A stretch of DNA of 64,000 nt from Flammeovirga pectinis (GCF_003970675.1 NZ_CP034562.1:2666001-2730000); one strand, 5' to 3'. Positions 17,745-26,663 are shown, counted from the first letter of the stretch. Notes: a model not told the origin generated them from the sequence alone. Numbers and translations: made by a program.

Positions 17745-19715
17745 ATGATAAAAAAAGAAAATAACATATCAGATTGGCTACCAATCACGAAGAAAGAAAT
17801 GGAATTGCGTGGTTGGGATAGCTTAGATGTAATAATAATATCTGGCGACGCCTACGTTGACCATCCTTCATTTGGAGCAGCAGTAATTGCTAGACTTGTT
17901 GAGTCTGAAGGATTACGCGTAGGTATTGTCCCTCAGCCAAACTGGAGAGATGACCTTAGAGATTTTAAAAAACTAGGTAAACCAAATCTGTTTTTTGGTG
18001 TTACTGGAGGTTGTATGGATTCTATGGTTAACCACTATACAGCAGCCAAAAGAAAAAGATCTAATGATGCGTATACTCCTGGAGGAGAAGCAGGTTATAG
18101 ACCTGACTATGCAACAGTAGTTTACACAAAAATATTAAAAGAATTATATCCTGAAGTACCTGTATTAATTGGAGGTATTGAAGCATCTTTACGTCGTGTT
18201 ACACATTACGATTATTGGTCTGACCAATTAAAGCCTTCAATATTACAAGAATCTGGAGCTGATATTTTAGTATATGGAATGGGAGAACAACCTTTAAAGC
18301 AAATCATTAAGTTGGTGGCTAAAGGAGTTCCTATGACGTCTTTAAAAACAATTCAGCAAACAGCTATTCTTCAACCTATTGAAGAAGATATTCCAAAAGG
18401 TGTACATTGGAATAATTTAGAATTAAAGTCGCATGAAGAATGTTTGGAAGACAAAATTAAATTTGCCTCTAACTTCAAGTTTATTGAGAGAGAATCAAAT
18501 AAGCAAAATGCAGATCGTTTAATTCAAAATATTGGTGATAAAAGATTGGTAATTAATCCTCCTTATAAAACAATGAAGGAGAAGGAGATTGATGCTTCTT
18601 TCGATCTACCCTATACAAGATTACCTCACCCAAAATATTCGAATAAAGGGCCAATACCTGCATTTGATATGATTAAGTTCTCTATCAATATGCATAGAGG
18701 ATGCTTTGGAGGATGTAGTTTCTGTACAATATCCGCACATCAAGGTAAAATGATTGCTAGCCGTTCTGAAGGATCTATTATTAAAGAAATCAACGAAGTT
18801 ACTAAAATGCCTGATTTTAAAGGGTATTTAAGTGATTTAGGTGGGCCTAGTGCTAATATGTACAAAATGAAAGGTAAGGTACAATCTATTTGTGACCGTT
18901 GTGTGAGCCCTTCTTGTATACATCCAGTGGTTTGTGATAATTTAGACTCATCGCATAAAGCAATGACTAAACTCTACAGAAAAGTAGATGAAATTCCTGA
19001 AATCAAAAAAGCATTTGTAAGTAGCGGTATTCGTTATGACCTTTTAGTAAGTGAGTATAACAAAGCTGACGAGACAAAAAGTTTAAATGAATATATGGAG
19101 CAAGTGGTAACAAGACATATTCCTGGTAGGCTAAAAGTTGCACCAGAACATACGTCAGACCCTGTACTTAGAATTATGAGGAAGCCCTCATTTAAGTATT
19201 TCCATATGTTTAAAGAAAAATTTGAACAGGTCAATAAAAAACACGGTTTAAAGCAACCATTAATTCCTTATTTTATTTCAAGTCACCCTGGCTGTGAAAT
19301 GCAAGATATGGCAAACCTTGCTTTAGAAACCAAAGAAATGGGCTTTCAATTAGAACAAGTACAAGATTTTACTCCTACCCCAATGACTGTCGCTACAGTT
19401 ATTTATTATTCTGGAGTACACCCTTATACTTTAAAGCCAGTTAACACGGTAAAAGATCCTAGACGTAAAAAAGATCAGAATAAATTTTTCTTCTGGTATA
19501 AAAAAGAAAATCAAGCTTGGATTAGAGATACTCTTCGTAAAACAGGAAACTCTAAAATGGCTGAAGACTTACTAACCTATCATGCTAAAATGAAAAAAGA
19601 TGAGCGTGATCAAAAGAAAAATCCTTCTGCCAAAAGTAAATTTTCGTCTACTAAAACTTCTACTACTCCAACTAATGGTAAAGTAAAAAGTCGAAGTAAG
19701 AAAAGAAGAAAATAA
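17745..19715 (+). CDS. YgiQ family radical SAM protein
   Basis: 656 aa from ATG 17745 (MIKKENNISDWL); the TTG at 17736 adds three residues. UPF0313/YgiQ family: an N-terminal B12-binding-like region (VIIISGDAYVDHPSFGAAVIARLVE), then a radical SAM core with MHRGCFGGCSFC, giving ligands C320, C324 and C327 for the [4Fe-4S] cluster that cleaves S-adenosylmethionine. A second Cys group CDRCVSPSCIHPVVCD (about residues 380-395) may bind another cluster. The tail after about 610 is Lys/Ser/Thr rich. The substrate of YgiQ is unknown. It is monocistronic. Confidence 0.92.
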   Translation: MIKKENNISDWLPITKKEMELRGWDSLDVIIISGDAYVDHPSFGAAVIARLVESEGLRVGIVPQPNWRDDLRDFKKLGKPNLFFGVTGGCMDSMVNHYTAAKRKRSNDAYTPGGEAGYRPDYATVVYTKILKELYPEVPVLIGGIEASLRRVTHYDYWSDQLKPSILQESGADILVYGMGEQPLKQIIKLVAKGVPMTSLKTIQQTAILQPIEEDIPKGVHWNNLELKSHEECLEDKIKFASNFKFIERESNKQNADRLIQNIGDKRLVINPPYKTMKEKEIDASFDLPYTRLPHPKYSNKGPIPAFDMIKFSINMHRGCFGGCSFCTISAHQGKMIASRSEGSIIKEINEVTKMPDFKGYLSDLGGPSANMYKMKGKVQSICDRCVSPSCIHPVVCDNLDSSHKAMTKLYRKVDEIPEIKKAFVSSGIRYDLLVSEYNKADETKSLNEYMEQVVTRHIPGRLKVAPEHTSDPVLRIMRKPSFKYFHMFKEKFEQVNKKHGLKQPLIPYFISSHPGCEMQDMANLALETKEMGFQLEQVQDFTPTPMTVATVIYYSGVHPYTLKPVNTVKDPRRKKDQNKFFFWYKKENQAWIRDTLRKTGNSKMAEDLLTYHAKMKKDERDQKKNPSAKSKFSSTKTSTTPTNGKVKSRSKKRRK

Positions 19716-19726
19716 TATTTATATTC

Positions 19727-19760
19727 AAAAAGGTTGTTCATTTAGAGCAACCTTTTTTTT
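19727..19760 (+). terminator. Intrinsic terminator after the YgiQ gene
   Basis: Stem AAAAAGGTTGTTC / GAGCAACCTTTTT with one mismatch-type pair and eight T at the end, 11 bases after the stop. Confidence 0.85.
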
Positions 19761-19814
19761 ACTCATTTTTTATTTTAGCCAAAGCCAATTATCAAAATAT
19801 GATTAATACATATC

Positions 19815-19844
19815 ATAAATTAGTTTAAAATCAAACTAATTTAT
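19815..19844. promoter_or_regulatory. 12-bp inverted repeat upstream of the DUF3302-HlyD operon
   Basis: Perfect arms ATAAATTAGTTT (19815-19826) and AAACTAATTTAT (19833-19844) around six bases, 86 bases before the DUF3302 start. There is no T-run, so an operator is more likely than a terminator. Its core is the inverse arrangement of the dyads before the BlaI gene. Confidence 0.45.
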
Positions 19845-19930
19845 TTGATTTAATTTTATTTAGAAAATTCATTTAACTTTTTTTTAGAGCCTCCGTTATT
19901 TTTATTGTTAGTAATTAAACAATTAATAAA

Positions 19931-20194
19931 ATGGATTCTGAGACACTATATATTTTCTTTAGCTGGTTCTTTATTTTATTTGGAATAATAGCCATCATTT
20001 GGGGTATTTTACTTATACATGAGATACCTGTTGATATTGCAAAAAAGAACCACCACTCACAAGTTAAAGCAATAAAAGCAATGACATTTTCTGGTCTGTT
20101 TTTATTTCCACTTTTTCTTGCAGCTATAATTTGGGCCTACTATGACCCTAAAAATCCTGATTTTAATACATCACCTAATACCGAGCTTTCTTAA
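19931..20194 (+). CDS. DUF3302 family small membrane protein (YiaW-like)
   Basis: 87 aa with two transmembrane helices (about 8-28 and 50-70) joined by IHEIPVDIAKKNHHSQ, which matches the loop of E. coli YiaW (HDIPYLIAKKRNHP) and defines DUF3302. The family's function is unknown, but it is nearly always encoded immediately upstream of a HlyD-type membrane-fusion protein, as here (25 bases). It is probably a subunit or assembly partner of that export or envelope complex. Confidence 0.85.
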   Translation: MDSETLYIFFSWFFILFGIIAIIWGILLIHEIPVDIAKKNHHSQVKAIKAMTFSGLFLFPLFLAAIIWAYYDPKNPDFNTSPNTELS

Positions 20195-20219
20195 TCAATC
20201 ACCTTAAAAATTTAATAAC

Positions 20220-21170
20220 ATGGATATTGCAATTTTAACAATCTATTTTGTTGGGACTTGGTTGATTTTCGACAAATTTAAACTACTTCCGAATACACTT
20301 CTTACCAAAGGAATTCGATATTTAATACCTGTTGCTGCTATATTTTTTGAAATCATTTTATTGGGGTTATATACTCCAGATTCTGAAGAAGTAATGGTGC
20401 AAAAATATGTACTTCAAATTGCTCCTGAATATGGAGGGCAAGTTGAAAAAGTATATGTAGAAGATCAGCAAGAAGTTAAACAAGGTGATTTACTTTTTGA
20501 ACTTGATGATACACGTTTTCAAGATAAACTAAGATCTATTAATGCAGACCTTCGTAAACAAAGAGAATACCTTAAAGAATATAAAACGTTGAGCGCTGTT
20601 GGTGCTGTTTCTAAACAACAATACAATGATGTTATACATACTATTGAAAAATTAAATGCTGAAAAAGCAATTCAATTAAAATTAATTAAAGACACTAAAA
20701 TTAAAGCTCCTTTTAATGGTGTTATTGCCAATTTACAATTAAGAGAAGGAGTTTATATTAAATTGAAACAGCCTGTAATGTCTTTAATTTCTAATGAAAA
20801 AAAATGGGTATATGGCTTTGTAGATCAAGCTGGTATGCAATATGTACATAAAGGCGATTCTGTATTTATGATTAACAGAATGTACCCAGGAGAAGTATTT
20901 CCTGGTGAAGTTGAAACTGTTTTATATGGTTCTTCTTCAGCACAATTTAGTCCTTCAGGATTGTTACCATCAAGTAATCAATTTCAAGAAGAAGATCATA
21001 TAATGGTTAAAGTTGCTTTAAAGAATGATGTTCTTGAAAAATTAAAATTTGGTACTTCTGGTAGGTTTGCTATCATTACAGATCATAGCATAGACGTTTT
21101 AGAAATTATTAGAAAAATTGAATTAAGAATGCATTCAGATTTATACTACTTCTGGATTATAGGTGCATAA
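20220..21170 (+). CDS. HlyD family membrane-fusion protein (YiaV/YibH-like)
   Basis: 316 aa. Two N-terminal hydrophobic helices (about 1-18 and 33-50) anchor it. A split biotinyl-lipoyl-like domain follows: QIAPEYGGQVEKVYVEDQQEVKQGD before, and KIKAPFNGVIANLQLREGVYIK after, a coiled coil at about 95-155. Then comes the barrel domain (WVYGFVDQAGMQYVHKGD). This is the DUF3302-associated adaptor type. No ATPase, RND or MFS pump gene is adjacent, so the partner transporter is elsewhere or the pair works alone in envelope maintenance. Confidence 0.9.
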   Translation: MDIAILTIYFVGTWLIFDKFKLLPNTLLTKGIRYLIPVAAIFFEIILLGLYTPDSEEVMVQKYVLQIAPEYGGQVEKVYVEDQQEVKQGDLLFELDDTRFQDKLRSINADLRKQREYLKEYKTLSAVGAVSKQQYNDVIHTIEKLNAEKAIQLKLIKDTKIKAPFNGVIANLQLREGVYIKLKQPVMSLISNEKKWVYGFVDQAGMQYVHKGDSVFMINRMYPGEVFPGEVETVLYGSSSAQFSPSGLLPSSNQFQEEDHIMVKVALKNDVLEKLKFGTSGRFAIITDHSIDVLEIIRKIELRMHSDLYYFWIIGA

Positions 21171-21195
21171 CTTTTGATTTTTTTAAGTCATGAAA

Positions 21196-21233
21196 AAACC
21201 CTTATTGGAGAATAGAATCTTCAATAAGGGTTT
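21196..21233 (-). terminator. Terminator between convergent HlyD and TonB genes
   Basis: Perfect 12-bp stem AAACCCTTATTG / CAATAAGGGTTT. On the minus strand it is followed by six T, so it mainly serves the TonB gene; it may also slow plus-strand read-through from the HlyD gene. Confidence 0.75.
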
Positions 21234-21254
21234 AATAATGTATAAACTAATGTA

Positions 21255-21635
21255 TTAATATTCTAAAGAAAAATTGAAAGGGACAATTACCCAACTTGGT
21301 ACAGCTTGTTGCTCTCCTGTTATTGTATTTGTAACTATTGTTGGTTCAAAAGTTAAATTCATAATTGCATCTTCAACTGCAGAAGCTAACCTAGTTTCAC
21401 TTCCTCTCATAATTTCATAATCAACTACATCACCTTCTACATTAATATATGCTCTAACTTTAACACTTCCTTCAATACCTAAATCTTTTCCTACTTTAGG
21501 GTAATTTATTGTCTGTGTTATTTCGTCATAATTAATAGCCTTTGCCTGAGTATATTTAAATAATGGCTTATCATCATCTGCAAATACATTGGCTGTAATT
21601 ATTATTGAAACGAGTAGTGTAAATAACTTTTTCAT
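21255..21635 (-). CDS. Stand-alone TonB C-terminal domain protein
   Basis: 126 aa. Signal peptide 1-19 (cleavage after VFA). The rest is a TonB C-terminal fold: YPKVGKDLGIEGSVKVRAYINVEGDVVDYEIMRGSETRLASAVEDAIM, then FEPTIV. It has no cytoplasmic or transmembrane anchor and no Pro-rich linker, so it is a periplasmic TonB-like domain rather than an energy transducer. It is divergent from the BlaI gene; the M56 protein there carries the same domain at its C-terminus, which suggests related roles. Confidence 0.85.
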   Translation of the reverse strand: MKKLFTLLVSIIITANVFADDDKPLFKYTQAKAINYDEITQTINYPKVGKDLGIEGSVKVRAYINVEGDVVDYEIMRGSETRLASAVEDAIMNLTFEPTIVTNTITGEQQAVPSWVIVPFNFSLEY

Positions 21636-21785
21636 TTTGTTTTATTTTAATTATAAATATACAGTTCATTATTCCTTAACATTAACGTAACACTAAGTAA
21701 CAACATTAAATAATAAAACGTAATGCTTACACTTACCAATTTTTAATGACTATGGTCACTCTATATAGATAGACAACGTTATTTA

Positions 21786-21848
21786 AACTACAAATATAGT
21801 TATATAACTAAGTTTATAGTTTAAAATTTTCAAACTAAAGATTTAGTT
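21786..21848. promoter_or_regulatory. Three AACTA-N6-TAGTT dyads, likely BlaI-family operators
   Basis: Perfect 16-bp dyads at 21786-21801, 21806-21821 and 21833-21848, all AACTA-N6-TAGTT with differing centres. Their centres are 20 and 27 bases apart, and the last ends 31 bases before the BlaI-family start. BlaI/MecI repressors bind such short dyads as dimers and control their own operon, so these are the natural candidates for autoregulation and possibly for the divergent TonB gene. Confidence 0.75.
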
Positions 21849-21878
21849 TATACATTGCAATAAATAAAAAGTAACTAT

Positions 21879-22244
21879 ATGAAAAAGTTAACCACAGCAG
21901 AAGAACAAGTAATGCAAGTTTTATGGGATCTTGATAAAGCCTTTGTTAAAGATATCATTGAACAACTCCCCGTACCTAAACCTGCTTATAACACAGTTTC
22001 TACTATTATTAGAATACTAGAACAAAAAGAATTTGTAGGACATCAGACGTTTGGAAAATCGCATCAATATTATCCATTAATGAGTAAAGAACAGTATTCT
22101 CATCAATATCTTAAGAGTTTTGTAGGTCGCTTTTTCAGTGGGTCTTTTGAGAATATGGTGTCTTTCTTTGCTAAAAAAGAAGATGTTGATATTAATGAAT
22201 TAGAGGATCTTCTTAAAGATATTGATAACGATAAAAAAGACTAA
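21879..22244 (+). CDS. BlaI/MecI/CopY family transcriptional repressor
   Basis: 121 aa. Winged helix: LTTAEEQVMQVLWDLDKAFVKDIIEQLP, then PAYNTVSTIIRILEQKEFVGHQTFGKSHQYYPLMSKEQY, the conserved recognition helix and wing. The C-terminal dimerisation region (about 75-121) includes the family's DINELEDLLKDI-type helix. BlaI proteins are inactivated by proteolysis triggered by a BlaR1-type M56 protein, which is the next gene (5 bases away). Three dyads upstream support autoregulation. Confidence 0.93.
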   Translation: MKKLTTAEEQVMQVLWDLDKAFVKDIIEQLPVPKPAYNTVSTIIRILEQKEFVGHQTFGKSHQYYPLMSKEQYSHQYLKSFVGRFFSGSFENMVSFFAKKEDVDINELEDLLKDIDNDKKD

Positions 22245-22249
22245 ATATC

Positions 22250-23794
22250 ATGCTCAATTATTTACTATTATCTTCTTCAGGACTATTGATACTAGTGTTA
22301 TTCTATTTAGGGTTTCATAAAAATGAGACCTTCTTTCAGCAAAATAGAATCACATTATTATTTGGCTTAGTAGCAAGCCTTACCTTCCCTCTTTTTGATA
22401 ACTTACTGTCTAATGAACACCAGATTTATATAACTGAAATTCTAACAACAGTATATTTACCTGAAATAACGATTGGAACAACAGAAAATACTAGTAGTCT
22501 ATTACAATCTTGGAGTTGGGAAATGTTGGTACTATTAGGTTATACTGCAATTACCTTACTTCTATCTCTACGGTTTTTTTATTCTAATCTAAAACTATTT
22601 GTTTTTATAAAAAACCATCCTTCAAAAAAGGTTAAAGGGAGTTTGATAATCACCACAGAAGGACAATACCCTACTTTCGCTTATTTAAAATATATATTTT
22701 GGGATAATACTAAGGTGTTATCTCCGAAAGAAGAAAAGCTAATTTTTATTCATGAACAAACACATATTAAAGAACTACATTCTCTAGATATCTTCTTGTT
22801 GGAAATCCTCAAGATTATCTTTTGGTTCAATCCTGCAATATACATCATTGACGCTGCATTGCGCACGCAGCATGAATACCTTGCTGATAAAAAAGCAAAT
22901 CAAATGACTAACGATGCATCATACAGTCAATTAATGATCCGTTCACTTTTCGAAGATAACTCGATTAGTATTGGACATGGCTTTCAATTTTCAACTATTA
23001 AAAATAGAATTAAAATGCTAAAAAAAGAACGTACTAATCAATGGAAAAGAGTTTCAAGTTTATTTACTTTTTCTATTTTAATCATTAGTATCATATTTCT
23101 TCAAGCTTGTATTAAAGATGAGTTAGAAGCTGTTGACCCAAGATTACAAGAAGCTACTACTGAAAATATTTATGGCTTTGGAGTTGGTGATAAAACCTAT
23201 TGGGATATAAATAACTCAATAAGTATAGAAAATGATATTGACACTGATAATATTGCTCAAGTAAAAGTTTTTAAAGATCAACAATTACCGCAAATTTTTA
23301 ATGATAAAGTTATATCAACGATTGTTATATATTTCAGGTCAGATTTGAGTGATAATTTAAATGATAAAATTAAAAAGTTACCCTCTTCAAATCATCAATT
23401 TGTTGACAATCCATTACATATTAATAGACCGAAGCTTCATAGTTTACCACCTGCCGATCAGATAAAAGGAGATGATGAAGAGGTTTACGAAGTTGTTCAA
23501 AACCCTGCTGGATATCCTGGTGGAATGAGCACTTTTTATTCTTTAGTAGGTCAACATTTAAAATATCCTCAAAAGGCAAAGGAAAAAGGTCTTGAAGGTA
23601 AAATTTACTTACAATTTGTAGTCAATAAAGATGGAAATGGTGAAGACTTCAAAATTGTTAGAGGAATTGATCCAATATTAGACAACGAAGTTTTACGTAT
23701 AGCTCCAACAGTTATTCATGGTTGGATACCTGCCAATAATAAAGGTGAAATTGTAAAGCAAAGATTAGTTTTACCGATTACATTTAAACTATAA
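22250..23794 (+). CDS. M56 (BlaR1-type) membrane metallopeptidase with C-terminal TonB domain
   Basis: 514 aa. Three hydrophobic helices lead to the cytosolic zinc protease motif HEQTH (H168-E169, H172) and NPAIYIIDAALRTQHEYLADKKA, which supplies the third ligand. A further helix lies at about 268-288. The periplasmic part is not a penicillin-binding sensor; it ends in a TonB C-terminal domain (about 420-514, YPGGMSTFYSLVGQHLKYP...GLEGKIYLQF). It should cleave the BlaI-family repressor encoded just upstream when the periplasmic part senses a signal. No beta-lactamase gene is nearby, so the signal and target genes are unknown. Confidence 0.92.
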   Translation: MLNYLLLSSSGLLILVLFYLGFHKNETFFQQNRITLLFGLVASLTFPLFDNLLSNEHQIYITEILTTVYLPEITIGTTENTSSLLQSWSWEMLVLLGYTAITLLLSLRFFYSNLKLFVFIKNHPSKKVKGSLIITTEGQYPTFAYLKYIFWDNTKVLSPKEEKLIFIHEQTHIKELHSLDIFLLEILKIIFWFNPAIYIIDAALRTQHEYLADKKANQMTNDASYSQLMIRSLFEDNSISIGHGFQFSTIKNRIKMLKKERTNQWKRVSSLFTFSILIISIIFLQACIKDELEAVDPRLQEATTENIYGFGVGDKTYWDINNSISIENDIDTDNIAQVKVFKDQQLPQIFNDKVISTIVIYFRSDLSDNLNDKIKKLPSSNHQFVDNPLHINRPKLHSLPPADQIKGDDEEVYEVVQNPAGYPGGMSTFYSLVGQHLKYPQKAKEKGLEGKIYLQFVVNKDGNGEDFKIVRGIDPILDNEVLRIAPTVIHGWIPANNKGEIVKQRLVLPITFKL

Positions 23795-23801
23795 TAATAG
23801 A

Positions 23802-23832
23802 AGAAGGGAGAAAAAACTCTACTCCCTTCTTT
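23802..23832 (+). terminator. Intrinsic terminator after the BlaI-M56 operon
   Basis: Perfect 9-bp stem AGAAGGGAG / CTCCCTTCT with an 11-base loop; only three T follow. It lies 7 bases after the M56 stop. Confidence 0.7.
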
Positions 23833-23981
23833 ATCAATATATTGCTAAAAAATCTTATAGTTAGTTAAAGTACCTTTCTTGAACTTAAACAAACTAGCTA
23901 ATTCATAAGGTTTAAAATATAATTAACAATTACTCTCGATATTTTAATAATTATCCTAACTAATACCGAAAACCTAAAAAG

Positions 23982-25328
23982 ATGAAATTAATCTTCACAA
24001 TTCTATTAATTGCACCCCTTTTTTCATTAGCTCAAACAAGAAAAGAGGCTAAAGTAATTCATCAAAAGCAAATCGATTTTTATAACCAAAAAAAAGCTAG
24101 TCAAAATGAAAAAGTGACAACACTCTGGGATAAATTTAAACACGATCATCCAGAATTATATGAACAAAGAGTACTCCATTTGAAAAATGATTCTATAAGG
24201 TTGTCTAAAGAGAGAGATGATAACACACAAATTGTATTAAAAAAAATAGAAAGTTTAGATATTAATAGTCATTATATTGATTTGGAAAATTCATCATTAG
24301 AAGAAATACCTAATCAAGTTTTTAATATGATTAATATTGATACTTTAAAACTAACAAACCACCACTTTAAAACTATTCCTAAAAAATTAAATCAGCTTAA
24401 GAAGCTAAAATATCTTGATCTGTCTAATAATGATTTATCATCTTCAAAAATTCGATTCTCGAAATTGAAAAAACTCGAATACCTTAATTTAAGTCAGTGT
24501 AGTTTAACAAAACTACCAAAAGGATTACGAAAACTTAAAAACCTTAAGATATTAGTTTTAACTGAAAACCCATTAGAGGACACTAAGAAAATTCAACATC
24601 TAAAAAATTTAGAAAGTTTAAAACTAAACAAAACTATTGTATCTCTAGAGCCTTATAGTATTGGTAAATTGAAGAAGCTTAAAAAATTGAATATGAATGA
24701 ATGCCAACTCCTTGAAATTCCACCTAGAATAAAAAGAATGAAGGACTTAGAAAGTATTGTAATGGCAAGAAATAATATTAAAACCATACCAGATGAATTA
24801 AGTCAATTACAAAAACTTGATAATCTTATACTTTATGAAAACGAAATAGATAATTTACCATTATCCTTCTTTCAATTAACTGAACTAAAAGAATTAGACC
24901 TATATCATAATAAGATTACACATTTACCTAAAGAAATAGGGCAACTTACAAAGTTGAATACACTTTATATTTCATTTAATCAGATAAGTGAGCTACCTAT
25001 TGAAATGCAATCACTTACTCAATTAAGAAAGTTATATGCACATCATAATAAATTAGAATACGTTTTTGATTTGAGTTCTTTTAAAGAATTAGAAGTGTTA
25101 CACCTTCAAGAAAACAAATTAAATAACTTCCCAATATCAATACTAACACTATCCAATTTAGTCGAATTAAATCTCTCAGAAAATAAAATTACGACCTTCC
25201 CTGCTGATATTAAGAATTTCAAACATATTGAAATCCTCAATTTATCAGATAATATGGTTGAGTCTATAGAAGATTTTAAAATAGAATTAGAAGGAATGAG
25301 CAAAAATGGGGTTATTGTTAATCTATAA
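23982..25328 (+). CDS. Exported leucine-rich repeat protein
   Basis: 448 aa. Signal peptide about 1-17 (LLIAPLFSLAQ). A Lys-rich helical region (18-90) precedes roughly 15 leucine-rich repeats of 22-24 residues (about 95-440) with the LxxLxxLxLxxNxLxxLP pattern, e.g. LKKLKYLDLSNNDL and LTELKELDLYHNKI. Such proteins bind other proteins; the partner is unknown. There is no LPXTG or type IX sorting domain visible at the C-terminus, so it is probably periplasmic or loosely surface-associated. It lies 187 bases after the M56 gene, separated by a terminator. Confidence 0.85.
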   Translation: MKLIFTILLIAPLFSLAQTRKEAKVIHQKQIDFYNQKKASQNEKVTTLWDKFKHDHPELYEQRVLHLKNDSIRLSKERDDNTQIVLKKIESLDINSHYIDLENSSLEEIPNQVFNMINIDTLKLTNHHFKTIPKKLNQLKKLKYLDLSNNDLSSSKIRFSKLKKLEYLNLSQCSLTKLPKGLRKLKNLKILVLTENPLEDTKKIQHLKNLESLKLNKTIVSLEPYSIGKLKKLKKLNMNECQLLEIPPRIKRMKDLESIVMARNNIKTIPDELSQLQKLDNLILYENEIDNLPLSFFQLTELKELDLYHNKITHLPKEIGQLTKLNTLYISFNQISELPIEMQSLTQLRKLYAHHNKLEYVFDLSSFKELEVLHLQENKLNNFPISILTLSNLVELNLSENKITTFPADIKNFKHIEILNLSDNMVESIEDFKIELEGMSKNGVIVNL

Positions 25329-25333
25329 AAAGA

Positions 25334-25370
25334 ATAGGGCTACAGTGTAAAAACTGTAGCCCTATATTTT
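25334..25370. terminator. Bidirectional terminator between the LRR gene and yiaA
   Basis: Perfect 12-bp stem ATAGGGCTACAG / CTGTAGCCCTAT with an 8-base loop, T-rich on both outer sides, between two convergent genes. Confidence 0.85.
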
Positions 25371-25765
25371 TATGAACTCTCGTATTTTTGAATATCTCTT
25401 GTATTTTTCTGGATCGTTACTGCTCCAAATAGAGATAATAAGAAACCAAATATATAAAACCCTTTTTCAGAAGGTAGCAAGTCTGCATTCCAAAGTCCTA
25501 CTCCTAATAGAACAATAGATATTATTAATGAAAACCAACTTAAGCTATAATATAAATTTGTGACTTGTATAAACTCCTCTTTATCTCTAACACATTTTTG
25601 AACTGATATTGAAGAGAATAATGCGAATAATAATATTACTAGATAATAGCCTTTTTCGTTAAGTAACATTTCTGCCCTAAATAGACCTACTAGGTATCCT
25701 AATACTCCTGCTGCCATAGCTATCCAAGAAGCTAATACATAAGCATTTGATGGTTTAGCATTCAT
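25370..25765 (-). CDS. yiaA: YiaA family inner membrane protein
   Basis: 131 aa consisting of two YiaAB two-helix modules. Each module has an NEKGYY or SEKGFY motif followed by a helix and a (V)QKxxRD end: LLNEKGYYLVILLFALFSS...QKCVRDKEE and LLPSEKGFYIFGFLLSLFGAVTIQKNTRD. This closely parallels E. coli YiaA. The four helices make a small inner membrane protein of unknown function. It is monocistronic. Confidence 0.9.
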   Translation of the reverse strand: MNAKPSNAYVLASWIAMAAGVLGYLVGLFRAEMLLNEKGYYLVILLFALFSSISVQKCVRDKEEFIQVTNLYYSLSWFSLIISIVLLGVGLWNADLLPSEKGFYIFGFLLSLFGAVTIQKNTRDIQKYESS

Positions 25766-25921
25766 AGTTAATTTTTGTTTTTGTTTTTATTCTTTTGTCA
25801 ACCGTATTTCGGCCAACTTGTAGTTAAGATTTGAAAACATTAACGCTGATTTTCTATGATAGGTTGTTGAATTATTCTTAAAAAATCATAAATGAATAAT
25901 AAATCATTCACTTTTAGTGTT

Positions 25922-25953
25922 CAAAAAAAAGGATACCTAAAATAAGATATCCT
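25922..25953 (-). terminator. Intrinsic terminator of the oxidoreductase gene
   Basis: Minus-strand stem AGGATATCT / AGGTATCCT (25945-25953 and 25930-25938) followed by eight T on the minus strand, 33 bases after the stop of the gene at 25986. Confidence 0.75.
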
Positions 25954-25985
25954 CTCTCTATTATTTTTATATGAACTCTCTTTTG

Positions 25986-26663
25986 CTATACAGCAGAAAG
26001 AACATTGATATCATCATTTTCTATGATATTGGTCTTATACCCTCTGTTTACAACATTAATCATTGCCTTTCCTAAACGTGATGAAGTTGTAACATATTTA
26101 GGAAAAAGGCGGTCTAATATTGGAAAAACAGGTCTTAAAATTTTATAGATCGTCTTATAAATAGATACCTTAGATTCTACACCTTTCTCTGGCTGAATTA
26201 CAGCAGGTCTAAACATATATGCAGACTTAAAAGGAAATCTCATTAACTGATTTTCCGTTTTACCTTTCACATTTGCCCAATCTGTTGCTGAATTTTCTTT
26301 AGAAGATGTTCCTGCTCCAGATACATAACAAAAAGAAATGTCTGGATTGAGTGGTAAAATTATATTTGCAAAGTGTAATGTTAAATTATAAGTAATATGA
26401 GTATATTCCTTTATAGAAACACCTGCAGAAGATATACCTAAGCAAAAATAACAAGCATTATAACCTACCAATTTTGGTATAATGTCTGTAAGATCAAAAA
26501 AATCTTTATGAATAACCTCTTCTAGCTTTGGATGTGTCATTCCTATTGATTCACGAACAATGATCAATACTTTATCCACTTTATCACTATCAAGACATTC
26601 TAGAAGAACACTTTTACCTACCATACCAGTAGCTCCTGTGATAATTGCTTTAATTTTTTCCAT
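25986..26663 (-). CDS. Rossmann-fold NAD(P)-binding oxidoreductase
   Basis: 225 aa of the atypical short-chain dehydrogenase / HTATIP2-like type. The N-terminal GATGMVG (G10-G16) is the NAD(P)-binding turn. CYFCLGISSAG and CYVSGAGTSSKEN follow, then WANVKGKTENQLMRFPF, where K is in the position of the SDR catalytic Lys though the usual YxxxK Tyr is absent. Proteins of this group often lack proven enzymatic activity. Substrate unknown. Single gene with its own terminator. Confidence 0.83.
   Translation of the reverse strand: MEKIKAIITGATGMVGKSVLLECLDSDKVDKVLIIVRESIGMTHPKLEEVIHKDFFDLTDIIPKLVGYNACYFCLGISSAGVSIKEYTHITYNLTLHFANIILPLNPDISFCYVSGAGTSSKENSATDWANVKGKTENQLMRFPFKSAYMFRPAVIQPEKGVESKVSIYKTIYKILRPVFPILDRLFPKYVTTSSRLGKAMINVVNRGYKTNIIENDDINVLSAV

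Noticed and set aside
22250-23794. Beta-lactam resistance operon
   Set aside because: The sensor part is TonB-like rather than penicillin-binding, and no beta-lactamase or PBP gene is nearby.
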